A stretch of 37,860 bases of DNA from Clostridiales bacterium (GCA_015655075.1 JAATFT010000059.1:1-37860); one strand, 5' to 3'; shown: positions 24,259 to 32,797, counted from the stretch's first letter. Notes: a model not told the origin generated them from the sequence alone. Made by a program: numbers and translations.

Positions 24259-25806
24259 TCATTTAACAATTTTGCGTTGAATCTGAAACTGATAGAGACT
24301 GACGGATGCCGCCGGCACTGTCAGCTTATATACAGCCCCGTTTCGTTCAGGGCTTTCCCCTTCTTTCGTACGAATGCGGTCCGGCTGTTCAAAAGAATTA
24401 TAAGCATCCGGCGAATCTCCTGTCAGTACTTCTGCTTTTAAAAACAAAACTTCCGTTTCAAAATCAAGCTCCATTTCTTTGGCAAGCTTCATGTGGGTAT
24501 TTACCAGGTTCACACTGATAACGCCCGCCTTTTTTGATGCAAATGTAAACACATCTCCAGGTTGACTCCCAGGGAATTGCTCCAAAACTAACGCCTTTCC
24601 GCCCCGATGTACTTTATACATCAAAAACACATCGTAATTCGGCGTTCGGATGCATTTATCACCCTCCGTTAAGAACAGTGAATTCAGCACATTTACCGTC
24701 TGTGCTACGCAGGCCATGCCCACAAGGTCACAATTCCGGTGGAAAATATCCAATGTCAGGGCAGTGGTGATCGCATCCCTTATAGTGCATTGCTGATAAA
24801 GCGCCGGCTGGTTTGCAAAAGCTGCTGCATGCCAGTTACCCCATTCACCCACCACCAGTTTGCAATGTGCTTCCGATACTTTAAAAAAGTCTTCCGCCGC
24901 CGGATACTCCGCAAGTCCTTCCTGAATCAATGCGTATTGTTCCCAGATAACCTCCTCCAGTTCGAGGCAGCCCAGGATAACTTCATACCATCCTGTCTCG
25001 TCAAACTTAAGTTCATTTCTTCCGGAATTCTTAATATTCCAATTATAAAAATGCAAGTCGTAAGCATCAATCACCGGAGGCCGGTATTTTGCCAGCTCTT
25101 TGAAAAAATCCTTCGTCCAGGCCACACGTTCCTTGGGCTTATTCCCATCCGGCCCACAGGCAATCCTCTTCATGAAGGAAGGTTTCGCAAAAGCATTCTC
25201 CTCTGTCGCAAAGCTTGGAAAGGCGCTGGCATATTTCCGGTATTCCGAAGCATAATCCGCAGGAGTCAAGGAACCGCCCCACACCTCATTTCCGATGCCC
25301 CAGTATTGTACACCAAACGGCTCCTTTGCGCCATTCGCTTCCCTCTCCTTCGCGAGAGATGTAGGTTCTCTCCGGTTACAGTACTCCATCCAATCGCGCA
25401 TTTCCGCCACACTGCCGCTTAGCATATTGACATTTAGCCAAGGTTTGGCGCCAACCATGCGGCAAAATTTCATGAATTCATGGGTTCCAAACTGGTTGAA
25501 ATCTTTTTCATACGTCCCGAAATTTTCATTATATGTAACAGGACGTTCTTCTCTCTTTCCGATGCCAAAACGCCAGTGGTAGGTATCCGCATAACAGCCG
25601 CCGGGCCAGCGGATAACAGGCGGAGCAAGTTCCTGCAAAGCATCCACCACGTCCTTGCGAAAACCATTATAATTCGGAACCCGGGAAGACTCTCCAACCC
25701 AAATACCATCATAAATACAACTGCCAAGAAACTCTATAAATTGTCCATGAAGCTCCGGATAAATCAAGCCTTTCTCACGGTTAAAATGTACTATATTTTT
25801 CTGCAT
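24259..25806 (-). CDS. Alpha-L-arabinofuranosidase, glycoside hydrolase family 51
   Basis: A 515-residue cytoplasmic exo-enzyme that removes arabinofuranosyl side groups from arabinoxylan or arabinan oligosaccharides. GH51 signatures are YPELHGQFIEFLGSCIYDGIWVG at the N-terminus, PPVIRWPGGCYADTYHWRFGIG, the acid/base Glu174 in YWGIGNEVWGG and the nucleophile Glu321 in VVGEWGNWH. The C-terminal beta-sandwich of about 130 residues completes the usual length. AAAGGT precedes the ATG. It is the first gene of the operon, and a pair of 17-base direct repeats in front of it is a likely AraC operator. Confidence 0.94.
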   Translation of the reverse strand: MQKNIVHFNREKGLIYPELHGQFIEFLGSCIYDGIWVGESSRVPNYNGFRKDVVDALQELAPPVIRWPGGCYADTYHWRFGIGKREERPVTYNENFGTYEKDFNQFGTHEFMKFCRMVGAKPWLNVNMLSGSVAEMRDWMEYCNRREPTSLAKEREANGAKEPFGVQYWGIGNEVWGGSLTPADYASEYRKYASAFPSFATEENAFAKPSFMKRIACGPDGNKPKERVAWTKDFFKELAKYRPPVIDAYDLHFYNWNIKNSGRNELKFDETGWYEVILGCLELEEVIWEQYALIQEGLAEYPAAEDFFKVSEAHCKLVVGEWGNWHAAAFANQPALYQQCTIRDAITTALTLDIFHRNCDLVGMACVAQTVNVLNSLFLTEGDKCIRTPNYDVFLMYKVHRGGKALVLEQFPGSQPGDVFTFASKKAGVISVNLVNTHMKLAKEMELDFETEVLFLKAEVLTGDSPDAYNSFEQPDRIRTKEGESPERNGAVYKLTVPAASVSLYQFQIQRKIVK

Positions 25807-25877
25807 GCCGTTACCTTTCTGTGCAAATCAGACAATTCATTTGTTACATCAAGAATAACGCTTATACACTTTGCTTT

Positions 25878-25914
25878 ATATCACAGAATTAATTAAAATA
25901 TCACGGAATTAATT
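25878..25914. promoter_or_regulatory. Tandem 17-bp direct repeats, candidate AraC operator
   Basis: ATATCACAGAATTAATT (25878-25894) and ATATCACGGAATTAATT (25898-25914) differ at one base and are exactly 20 bp apart, two helical turns, so both lie on one face of the DNA. They stand 70-110 bases upstream of the GH51 start on the minus strand, where an AraC-type activator would contact RNA polymerase. The regulator gene is the next gene upstream. Confidence 0.65.
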
Positions 25915-26006
25915 TTCAGATAATAACTTATAATAAAATCAGTTCATTTAAACCAAAACGGCAACCTTATTTATTAATAGAAATAGATATAATTCATATC
26001 ATTTAT

Positions 26007-27215
26007 TTAGAATTTATCAATAAAGGATTTTACCCCATACTTCATACGATACTGTTTCGGTGTCATCCCTTTCCATTTCTTAAAATTCTTGCCCAAATGG
26101 CTCTGGGAGCAGAATCCGAGATAATAACCGATTTCTTCAATACCATAGTTTGAATAGATAAGCAGGTTTTCCGCCAAACCAATTTTTGTTTTAATGATAT
26201 ACTCATTTACCGTAATGCCTTCCGATTTCCGGAATAATGCGGATAAATACTCAGGCGTGACCTCTAGTTCCCTGGCTATATCCCTGATTACAATTCGACT
26301 ATGTAAGCTTTTATAGATTATTCTCTTCGCTTCTTCAATAATCCGGTTACTTTCATTGGAAGCGTTTCTTTCCTTTACAAGAGTGGTAAATTCGATTTTA
26401 GCCTGCCTGATTAATGCAATAATATGCCCTTCATTCTCAGCCTGATCCACCCGCAATATATAAGCATCATCAATCGAAAATGCTTCTTCCGGCTGCATTC
26501 CTCCATCAATAGCGGCTCTTGCAGAAAGAGCCAATGTCACGATTGCCAGATTCTTTAACGACCTTAAGGGCTCTTTTGAAAGTATGGCATATTCTCCTTC
26601 TACGATTTCGTCAAGACTCCGGATAAGTTTTTCCACATTGCCTTCTCTTATGCTGTTTAATTCCCGAATCTCCTGATCATAACTATTATGAACCTTTTCA
26701 TTTTCCTGATATCGGAAATATATCTCATTCAGCTGCTTCTTAACGCTAGCAATTGACTCCCCGAAGGGATAATTCTTTTCAATCATTTCCTGCCTGGTCA
26801 TATCCCTGTGTTTAATAACATTGAACAGAAGTAGATTTTCCTCGCAGAATCTTTCAAACTCGCAAAAAGATATACGATACTTTTTATTGCCGGTATGATG
26901 CTTTTGTACAAAATAATCTCCTAACGGAATATTTTCAATCCTTTCAATGGTGTAATTACAATTAACCGGGCCGGTTATATAAATCAAGTCTTCATGCTTT
27001 ATTACACAAAAATTAATCGGATAAAAATCCTGATAAATCAGCGGAAAATTTTCCTCCGCCTGCTGCAGTAATTTTTCCCTGAACGGCGTATCATTTAGAA
27101 CCACATCCGCGGATTCATAATCGCCGAAGTATTCCTTAAGTTTCCCCGTATTATAAAAAATTCTCAATGGGGCATGGATTGATGCTAAAATATGTTTCAG
27201 AATACATTCTTTCAC
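26007..27215 (-). CDS. AraC-family transcriptional regulator
   Basis: A 402-residue regulator. The last 100 residues form the double helix-turn-helix of the family (VIRDIARELEVTPEYLSALFRKSEGITVNEYI, then GIEEIGYYLGFCSQSHLGKNFKKWKGMTPKQYR). The first 290 residues are an effector region that I do not recognise as a standard cupin; it resembles the sensor part of Firmicutes AraC proteins found beside glycan operons. It starts at GTG 27215 with AGAGGT upstream. It is immediately upstream of and co-oriented with the GH51/transporter/GH30 operon, which it probably activates through the direct repeats at 25878-25914. Confidence 0.9.
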   Translation of the reverse strand: MKECILKHILASIHAPLRIFYNTGKLKEYFGDYESADVVLNDTPFREKLLQQAEENFPLIYQDFYPINFCVIKHEDLIYITGPVNCNYTIERIENIPLGDYFVQKHHTGNKKYRISFCEFERFCEENLLLFNVIKHRDMTRQEMIEKNYPFGESIASVKKQLNEIYFRYQENEKVHNSYDQEIRELNSIREGNVEKLIRSLDEIVEGEYAILSKEPLRSLKNLAIVTLALSARAAIDGGMQPEEAFSIDDAYILRVDQAENEGHIIALIRQAKIEFTTLVKERNASNESNRIIEEAKRIIYKSLHSRIVIRDIARELEVTPEYLSALFRKSEGITVNEYIIKTKIGLAENLLIYSNYGIEEIGYYLGFCSQSHLGKNFKKWKGMTPKQYRMKYGVKSFIDKF

Positions 27216-27621
27216 AAGCTCAATACCTCTTTCTACATAGCAATACTTTATAACCCTTCACCAACTCAATTGTGCATCAAAACCTGACAGACAGCTTCAT
27301 GCCCGTACTGGTTTCTCCTTTTGCCTGGCAAAATAATGTGTTTGCGCACATTGAATGGTTTTATCCCCGAAGGGCTCCCGTTAAATATATATCATGTTGT
27401 ATTTTATGATATACTAAAGTATCTGTGGATTCAATATCCGATTGCGGCCTGTTTGTCGAAAAATTCCCTCCCGCTTCTAAAATCTTGGTAATCCGAGCAA
27501 TACTTCTCCCTTAAAAAATTGTTATTATTAATCAGACAGCAGAACGGGAAGCAGTTCAAGAGCTGAACTGCTTCCCGTTTTCATACCATCCTTTGCTTGA
27601 TTCACACTCCGGACAAAAGAT
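27216..27621. other. Intergenic region between iron transporter and AraC regulator
   Basis: No gene is seen in these 406 bases. They hold a strong stem-loop (27544-27578), a small CCC-TTC-GGG hairpin near 27368-27380, and an imperfect dyad GATATACT/AGTATC near 27409-27424, which could belong to the regulator's own promoter. Confidence 0.6.
27544..27578. terminator. Strong stem-loop downstream of the iron transporter gene
   Basis: ACGGGAAGCAGTTCA pairs perfectly with TGAACTGCTTCCCGT (15 bp) around AGAGC. On the plus strand it continues TTTC; on the minus strand, the direction of the genes on both sides, it continues TCTGCTG. It lies 45 bases beyond the iron transporter stop and most likely ends that operon even though the minus-strand U-run is poor. 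Confidence 0.65.
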
Positions 27622-28494
27622 TTATAGATCAATTCCCAAAACATTTTTTACAATCAGCCCAACCGCAAAGGAAATTGCTGCCACACCCATACTGATACCT
27701 GCCATTACGAAAAAACCGTGCCAGAATGATCTGCCTTTTGCAATGGAAATATAAAAGTTAAAGCAGGCAATGATAGCGACGGCGGTCAGCAGGGTTATTC
27801 CCAATGCCCAAAGATACCTGCCCGATGGTAAGATCAAATATGGAATAATCAACAGCGCAACCGTAATTAAATAAGCAAGTCCCGTATAAACGGATGACTT
27901 GACCGCGTTCTTTTGGCCTGCCTCTCGGGAGGAAAGATACCCTGACGCCGCCATGGAAAGTGTTGCGGAAACGCCTGTAATCAACCCCGCCATAGCAATG
28001 ATATGCGTATTCTGCATCGCAAGCGTATACCCCGCCAGCGCGCCGGTAAGCTCCACCAGCGCATCATTCATGCCTAATACCATATCGCCCACATAGTGCA
28101 GACGTTCCTCATCCAGCATACTGAGCAGCTTTTGTTCATGTATTTCTTCCTCATCTAATATTTGCTCTAATTCGGGAATTCTGGAAATTTCATTTTCATA
28201 AATCCCGATCCCTAAATCTTCGCTCCGTTCCAGCAATTTTATCAAAAACGTGTATCCGAGTATGTGTGCGGCTAACGTATAGCAGCATATCCGAAAGCGG
28301 CGGGGCTTAAGTTTGCGGCATGTATACTTTTCAAATACCGCGGCATGTCCATACTCATCACTTGAAATAGCGAGCAGCGTTTCACGTTCCCTGACATTTT
28401 TCGTAATCCGGGCAATTTTCCCGTATAGATACGCTCCGTCTATTTCTTGCTGCTGAAGTTTCTTAAAAGATAAGGCATTTAATTTTGTTATCAC
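27622..28494 (-). CDS. Ferritin-like domain plus VIT1/CCC1 iron transporter
   Basis: A 290-residue fusion. Residues 1-130 are a rubrerythrin-like ferritin domain with di-iron ligands spread over helices (QQQEIDGAYLYG, SSDEYGHAAVFEKY, EEEIHEQKLL). Residues 135-290 are a VIT1/CCC1 membrane domain with five hydrophobic segments and the signature VGDMVLGMNDALVELTGALAG and MAASGYLSSREAG. Related MbfA-type proteins export iron from the cytoplasm after binding it in the ferritin part. It starts at GTG 28494 with GGAGG 6 bases upstream. The gene follows the sulfatase-maturase gene by 20 bases and must share its transcript. Confidence 0.9.
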   Translation of the reverse strand: MITKLNALSFKKLQQQEIDGAYLYGKIARITKNVRERETLLAISSDEYGHAAVFEKYTCRKLKPRRFRICCYTLAAHILGYTFLIKLLERSEDLGIGIYENEISRIPELEQILDEEEIHEQKLLSMLDEERLHYVGDMVLGMNDALVELTGALAGYTLAMQNTHIIAMAGLITGVSATLSMAASGYLSSREAGQKNAVKSSVYTGLAYLITVALLIIPYLILPSGRYLWALGITLLTAVAIIACFNFYISIAKGRSFWHGFFVMAGISMGVAAISFAVGLIVKNVLGIDL

Positions 28495-28514
28495 TTTAAA
28501 CCTCCATTCATAAA

Positions 28515-29639
28515 TTACCTCAAACTGCTTCTTTTTATCATATCAGCTATTTGTATCATCCTTGGGAGACATTCCTTAAAAAACTCTTTATATCCCTCAC
28601 AGAGATAATTTTTGTACCTTTCATCATTTGTTTTCAATCTGGCTCTTTGGCAGCCCCCTCTACAGATTCCATAAAATTCACATTGCTTACATTCCTGCGT
28701 TAACTTTAAGGATTCTTCTATAAATCTTAATTCTTTCCTTTTTTCATCCATAACAGCAATTGTCGTATCATTCATATTTCCTAATTTATATTCATCCAGC
28801 ATATAAAAATCACAGGGATAAACACTTCCGTCGGCTTCCACTACATATTGAATCCCACACGTGCCCCGCTGGTCACAGGCTTCCGCCCCCCTGCCGAGAA
28901 GTATGCCTATATAGTTTTCAAACTGTCTGATAAAAGGCTGTTTATCCTTTTTCAAATCACGAAACCACCGGTTGAACAATTTAATCAGGAATTTCCCATA
29001 GTCTTTGGGAAGCAGAGAATATTCATACTTTCCCGGTTTTTCATATAAAGGATCCAGACAGGCTATATACTGCTGGTATCGCCAGCCCTTATTATTATAG
29101 AAATCATATATCTCATCAATACCCTCTGCCACTTCCTTGTGCACTACTGTAAGAATATTATAATCCACGCCATATTTATCCAACAACCCGGCGGTTTTAA
29201 TAATCTGTTCATAGGTCGGTTTTCCTGATATGGTACGGCGGTATTTATCATGGATATCCTGGATTCCGTCAATGGATAAACCAATGAGAAAATGATTTTC
29301 TTTAAAAAACCGGCACCACTCTTCATTTATATTGAATCCATTGGTCTGCAGGGCATACTCTACCCTTATATGGTTCCTGTTATAATGCTTTTCATACTCA
29401 ATGACTTTACGGAAGAAATCAATTCCTGCCAAGGTAGGCTCTCCGCCTTGAAATGCAATGGAACACATCCATTCCGCATGCAATATTGTTTTACGCATTA
29501 CATTTTTTAAAGTACGGTCGTTCATCATTCCAAACGAGGGAACGCTTCTCTTATTCTGTTCATCACAGTAAAAACAGTATTCGCACTTCATATTACAGTT
29601 ACCGGAAGCCGGTTTTATCAAAACACTCATCGGCGGCAT
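28515..29639 (-). CDS. Anaerobic sulfatase-maturating enzyme (radical SAM, SPASM domain)
   Basis: A 374-residue radical-SAM enzyme of the anSME class, which oxidises a Cys or Ser of a sulfatase to formylglycine. The SAM cluster motif CxxxCxxC is at residues 15-22 (CNMKCEYC), preceded by the typical opening MPPMSVLIKPASG. FQGGEPTLAG binds SAM, NGFNINEEWCRFF and GLSIDGIQDIHDKYR follow. The C-terminal SPASM cysteines for two extra 4Fe-4S clusters are present (CDQRGTCGI, VYPCDFYMLDEYKLGN, CKQCEFYGICRGGCQRAR). The ATG at 29639 has GTGAGG 9 bases upstream; an in-frame GTG lies at 29654. No sulfatase gene is in the window. Confidence 0.92.
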   Translation of the reverse strand: MPPMSVLIKPASGNCNMKCEYCFYCDEQNKRSVPSFGMMNDRTLKNVMRKTILHAEWMCSIAFQGGEPTLAGIDFFRKVIEYEKHYNRNHIRVEYALQTNGFNINEEWCRFFKENHFLIGLSIDGIQDIHDKYRRTISGKPTYEQIIKTAGLLDKYGVDYNILTVVHKEVAEGIDEIYDFYNNKGWRYQQYIACLDPLYEKPGKYEYSLLPKDYGKFLIKLFNRWFRDLKKDKQPFIRQFENYIGILLGRGAEACDQRGTCGIQYVVEADGSVYPCDFYMLDEYKLGNMNDTTIAVMDEKRKELRFIEESLKLTQECKQCEFYGICRGGCQRARLKTNDERYKNYLCEGYKEFFKECLPRMIQIADMIKRSSLR

Positions 29640-29703
29640 GTTGTTTTTCCTCACTTACTCTGCATATTAACAGGTAATTGCGAAACTATATAATTTACTA
29701 AAT

Positions 29704-29784
29704 ACCATACAACGGATACGAATTTCAGCGCTTCCGTGGCCTTTAGGGCCAGATTCAGCTTTTGAATTGTATTCGTTGTATGGT
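29704..29784. repeat. Structured inverted-repeat element
   Basis: ACCATACAACGGATACGAATT (29704-29724) pairs with AATTGTATTCGTTGTATGGT (29765-29784), about 20 pairs with two G-U type changes. The 40-base head contains its own hairpin, TGGCC-TTTAG-GGCCA. It lies in the promoter region upstream of two divergent genes, so it is not an ordinary terminator. It could be a leader RNA structure of the maturase operon or a small palindromic repeat. Confidence 0.6.
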
Positions 29785-29957
29785 TTATAGATACAATAAT
29801 GTTGTTTCCAAATATCTACTTACGTATTAAACTTATTACAGTATATTTTTTTTAAATTATACACGCAAATTAACATGATTACAAGGCTTCCCTTCCATTC
29901 ATCCGCTTTATCCTTTTCCCCAATATAAAACAGGTAAGACGGTATTGTCGAGTATTA

Positions 29958-30009
29958 GAGCGTGTTTGAAAAATGCTTGTGCCGAGCTGGACGCTCCACT
30001 TTGTGGGAG
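29958..30009 (+). repeat. 52-bp dispersed repeat, right copy
   Basis: It begins GAGCGTGTTTGAAAAATGCT and ends CACTTTGTGGGAG. It is the inverted counterpart of 1914-1965 with only two differences in 52 bases and no similarity outside the unit. It stands upstream of the protease gene. Confidence 0.75.
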
Positions 30010-30204
30010 ATTAAGGAGCGATTTTGGAGCGTGGGGCTACTACTTTACTTATAGGAAAATGGCAGTATTTTATATAAAAGAATTTCCCATATAACCAAAA
30101 AGAGCATTCTAATTTATTTAAAAGATTCATCAAATTTACAAGATAAGTTTTCGTCTTTTTTCATATAATAAAAATAAATCTTAAATTATATTTGAGAGTG
30201 GTTT

Positions 30205-31902
30205 ATGAATGAGGAAGAAAGAAGAAAAATAATCAGTAACGATTATGCAGACGGTATTATTGAATATGCCATCAGTCCGGAAGAATATACACGTTATGCA
30301 GGTGAGACAATTAATTATGTCAATGAAAAATATGCCGTAATTTATATTCCTTTTTCAAGAGTACCTGACAGATTAATCGGGCCGGTTGCTTATTCTGCCA
30401 TACCTAAGCTGTATTCCCTGCTGGATATATCCAGTCTTGAAGAAACGGGTGTAACAAGGCTTCAACAAACACCTTACTTATCTCTGAAGGGAACAGGGGT
30501 ATTATTAGGTTTTATTGATACGGGAATCGATTATCTGAATCCTTTGTTTCAATATGCCGACAAAACTTCCAGGATTGTCTCCATATGGGATCAGACAATA
30601 GAGAACATGCAGGCTTCCTCTGATATCTTTTATTATGGTACGGAATACACCAGGGAGCAGATTAATCTTGCTCTTAATAGTGAAACGCCCTTCGATATGG
30701 TTCCAAGCACGGACGACTTAGGACATGGAACAACCTTAGCCGGACTCGCAGGCGGAACACCAGATGAATCAGCCGAATTTTCAGGGGTAGTGCCATTTTC
30801 TGAATATGCGGTTGTAAAACTAAAAACTGCAAAAGCAGATTCAAAAAATTATTTCGGAGTACCCGATAATGCAATTTGCTATTCGGAAACCGATATTATG
30901 TTTGGTTTAACCTATTTGGTTAATACGGCCAGAAAAATGAACCGCCCCATTGCCATATGCATCGGTTTGGGAAGCAACCAGGGAAGCCATGAAGGATTAA
31001 GCCCCTTAGGCGACCTGATATCGTCCTACTCCAATCAGGTCGGAATTGCAATTATCATAGCCGCCGGCAACGAAGGCAATACCGCTCATCATTTTTACGG
31101 GGAAATCGATAATGCAGTCGGTTATACCCTGGTAGAATTAAAGATCGGAGAAAATGAAAATGATTTTTCCATGGAATTATGGGGTAATACTCCGGGCACC
31201 TATTCCATTGATATCACATCGCCCTCCGGAGAATATATTCCCCGTATCCCTGCAAGAATAGACGAATTCAGAGATATAAGGTTTATTTTTGAATCTACCA
31301 CCGTTTATGTCGATTATGTTATTGTAGAAGCCCAAACCGGCAGTGAACTGATTCTGATTCGTTTTAAAAATCCAGCTCCGGGCATATGGAAATTCAGGAT
31401 CTATGGAACAAAAATCAACTCCGGATTTCATATATGGCTGCCTGTCCGGGGTTTTATCTCAGAAGAAACTGTATTTTTGTCTCCAAACCAATATACGACT
31501 ATTACCGAACCGGGAAACAGTATGTTTGCCATTACCGCCACAGCATACAATCCTGTCAATCAAAGCCTTTATTTGGATGCCAGCAGAGGTTACAGCAGAT
31601 ATAATATAATCAGCCCGGATTTAGCCGCTCCCGGTGTGGATATTTATTCTCCTTTACCGAACGGGGTGTATGGATTAACCTCAGGCACCAGTACCGCTGC
31701 CGCATTGCTTGCGGGTATCGCTGCCATACTGCTTGAATGGGGAATTATAAATGGTAATAACCGTTCCATGGATGCCTATCAGATTCAAAGGTATTTAGTC
31801 CGAGGGGTGAACAGGAACCCTTCCTTAAGCTATCCCAATCGGGAATGGGGTTATGGAATGGTCAATATTTACGCTACGTTTGAAAGTTTAAGCGGAGAGT
31901 AA
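30205..31902 (+). CDS. S8 subtilisin-like serine protease, Csp-like
   Basis: A 565-residue subtilase with an intact catalytic triad: Asp105 in GFIDTGIDY, His174 in DLGHGTTLAG and Ser496 in LTSGTSTAAA. The oxyanion Asn is in IIAAGNEGN. There is no signal peptide. The first 95 residues form a prodomain-like segment (EEYTRYAGETINYVNEKYAVIYIPF), and a beta-rich insertion of about 130 residues separates the Asn and Ser motifs. This architecture matches the clostridial Csp family, whose members activate the spore cortex lytic enzyme or act as pseudoprotease germinant sensors. Here the active site is complete, so proteolysis is expected. The ribosome binding site is weak (GAGAGTGG). Confidence 0.9.
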   Translation: MNEEERRKIISNDYADGIIEYAISPEEYTRYAGETINYVNEKYAVIYIPFSRVPDRLIGPVAYSAIPKLYSLLDISSLEETGVTRLQQTPYLSLKGTGVLLGFIDTGIDYLNPLFQYADKTSRIVSIWDQTIENMQASSDIFYYGTEYTREQINLALNSETPFDMVPSTDDLGHGTTLAGLAGGTPDESAEFSGVVPFSEYAVVKLKTAKADSKNYFGVPDNAICYSETDIMFGLTYLVNTARKMNRPIAICIGLGSNQGSHEGLSPLGDLISSYSNQVGIAIIIAAGNEGNTAHHFYGEIDNAVGYTLVELKIGENENDFSMELWGNTPGTYSIDITSPSGEYIPRIPARIDEFRDIRFIFESTTVYVDYVIVEAQTGSELILIRFKNPAPGIWKFRIYGTKINSGFHIWLPVRGFISEETVFLSPNQYTTITEPGNSMFAITATAYNPVNQSLYLDASRGYSRYNIISPDLAAPGVDIYSPLPNGVYGLTSGTSTAAALLAGIAAILLEWGIINGNNRSMDAYQIQRYLVRGVNRNPSLSYPNREWGYGMVNIYATFESLSGE

Positions 31903-32218
31903 GAACTATTAACAGAATTACGGCCACGCTCCATACCCTGCTAATATCAGCCGCTGACCGTAATACTAGAGCCATCATAATGGTACATAAAACGCCGCAA
32001 ATACTCATCTGATACCCAACGGACATATCAAGTCCGCCGGACATCATAATCAGTGCTATCCCATATGCGGAAATAATTACAAAAGAATTCTGGTTAAGAA
32101 TATTTAATAAATTTGTAATTGTTAAAAAGTTTTTACTTGTAAATGTAAAGACAATACAAATTAATAAAAGCAGAACTCACGCCAGGTTCCTTCTGCAAAA
32201 ATCAACTACCTTAGCCAT
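31903..32218 (-). pseudogene. Remnant of an Rbs-type sugar ABC permease
   Basis: From an ATG at 32218 the minus strand reads MAKVVDFCRRNLA, a TGA stop, then in the same frame VLLLLICIVFTFTSKNFLTI, NLLNILNQNSFVIISAYGIA and LIMMSGGLDMSVGYQMSICG before similarity fades at the protease stop codon. The LSGGxDxSVG-like phrase is the RbsC landmark. The TGA replaces what is probably a Trp codon (TGG), and two thirds of the protein are missing. It starts 3 bases after the ATPase remnant's stop, so an RbsA-RbsC gene order is preserved. Confidence 0.75.
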
Positions 32219-32220
32219 AT

Positions 32221-32797
32221 TTAATCCTCCACAATACCGGAAGCCAGTTCAAGAATCTTATCCTGACTGAATTCGTTTTTATTTAATTCACTCGTAACCG
32301 TACCTTCGTGCAAAACCATTATACGGTCACTCATACCAAGCAATTCTTCCATTTCAGAAGATATCATCAGAATGGAATTTCCTTCTTCTACCAATCGGTT
32401 CATTAATTTATATATGACCGAAACGCCTTTGGTTTTAAGCTGCTTTACGATACGAAACATATTGGCAACCTCCGCAACCGGAATAGAGGCGGAAGGCTCG
32501 TCCATGATAAGTACTTTACAATTTTTCACAATCGCTTTCGCTATTTCCACAATTTGCATCTGTGCGATAGAAAGCATACCAACCTGGGTACCGACATTGA
32601 TTTTTATTCCTAAATCCTCCATAATCTCGACTGATCGTTTGTACATTTCTTTAAAATCCGGAAGAATTTTACTTTTTCCCACCTGATCACCCAGAAAGAT
32701 GTTTTCTGCAATACTAAGAGATGGCACCAAATTAAATTCCTGGTATATAACACCAATACCGGCTTCTTTTGCAATGGCCGGTGTGAGTTTTTTATTT
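32221..32797 (-). pseudogene. Remnant of an RbsA-type ATPase, truncated and internally deleted
   Basis: The frame reads TPAIAKEAGIGVIYQEFNLV, SLSIAENIFLGDQ and the Walker B VLIMDEPSASIP of a first ABC domain, then KTKGVSVIY. At that point, where ISHRLEE should follow, it jumps to KLMNRLVEEGNSILMISSEM, the end of a second ABC domain, and closes with DRIMVLHEGTV. Thus Walker A and the start of domain 1 are missing, and about 230 residues from domain 1 to domain 2 are deleted in frame. Only one Walker B and no Walker A remain, so it cannot be a working ATPase. Its upstream end runs directly into the regulator remnant. Confidence 0.8.

Larger units (their letters stand above)
29640..30204. other. 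Divergent intergenic region between maturase and protease genes
   Basis: These 565 bases contain no recognisable gene. They hold an 80-base structured inverted repeat (29704-29784), the right copy of the 52-bp dispersed repeat (29958-30009) and, just before the protease gene, an AT-rich promoter area with CATATAAT at 30162-30169. Confidence 0.65.

Noticed and set aside
27544..27578. Plus-strand terminator for an unannotated plus-strand gene
   Set aside because: No plus-strand coding sequence or promoter was found upstream; it is more simply the end of the minus-strand iron-transporter transcript.
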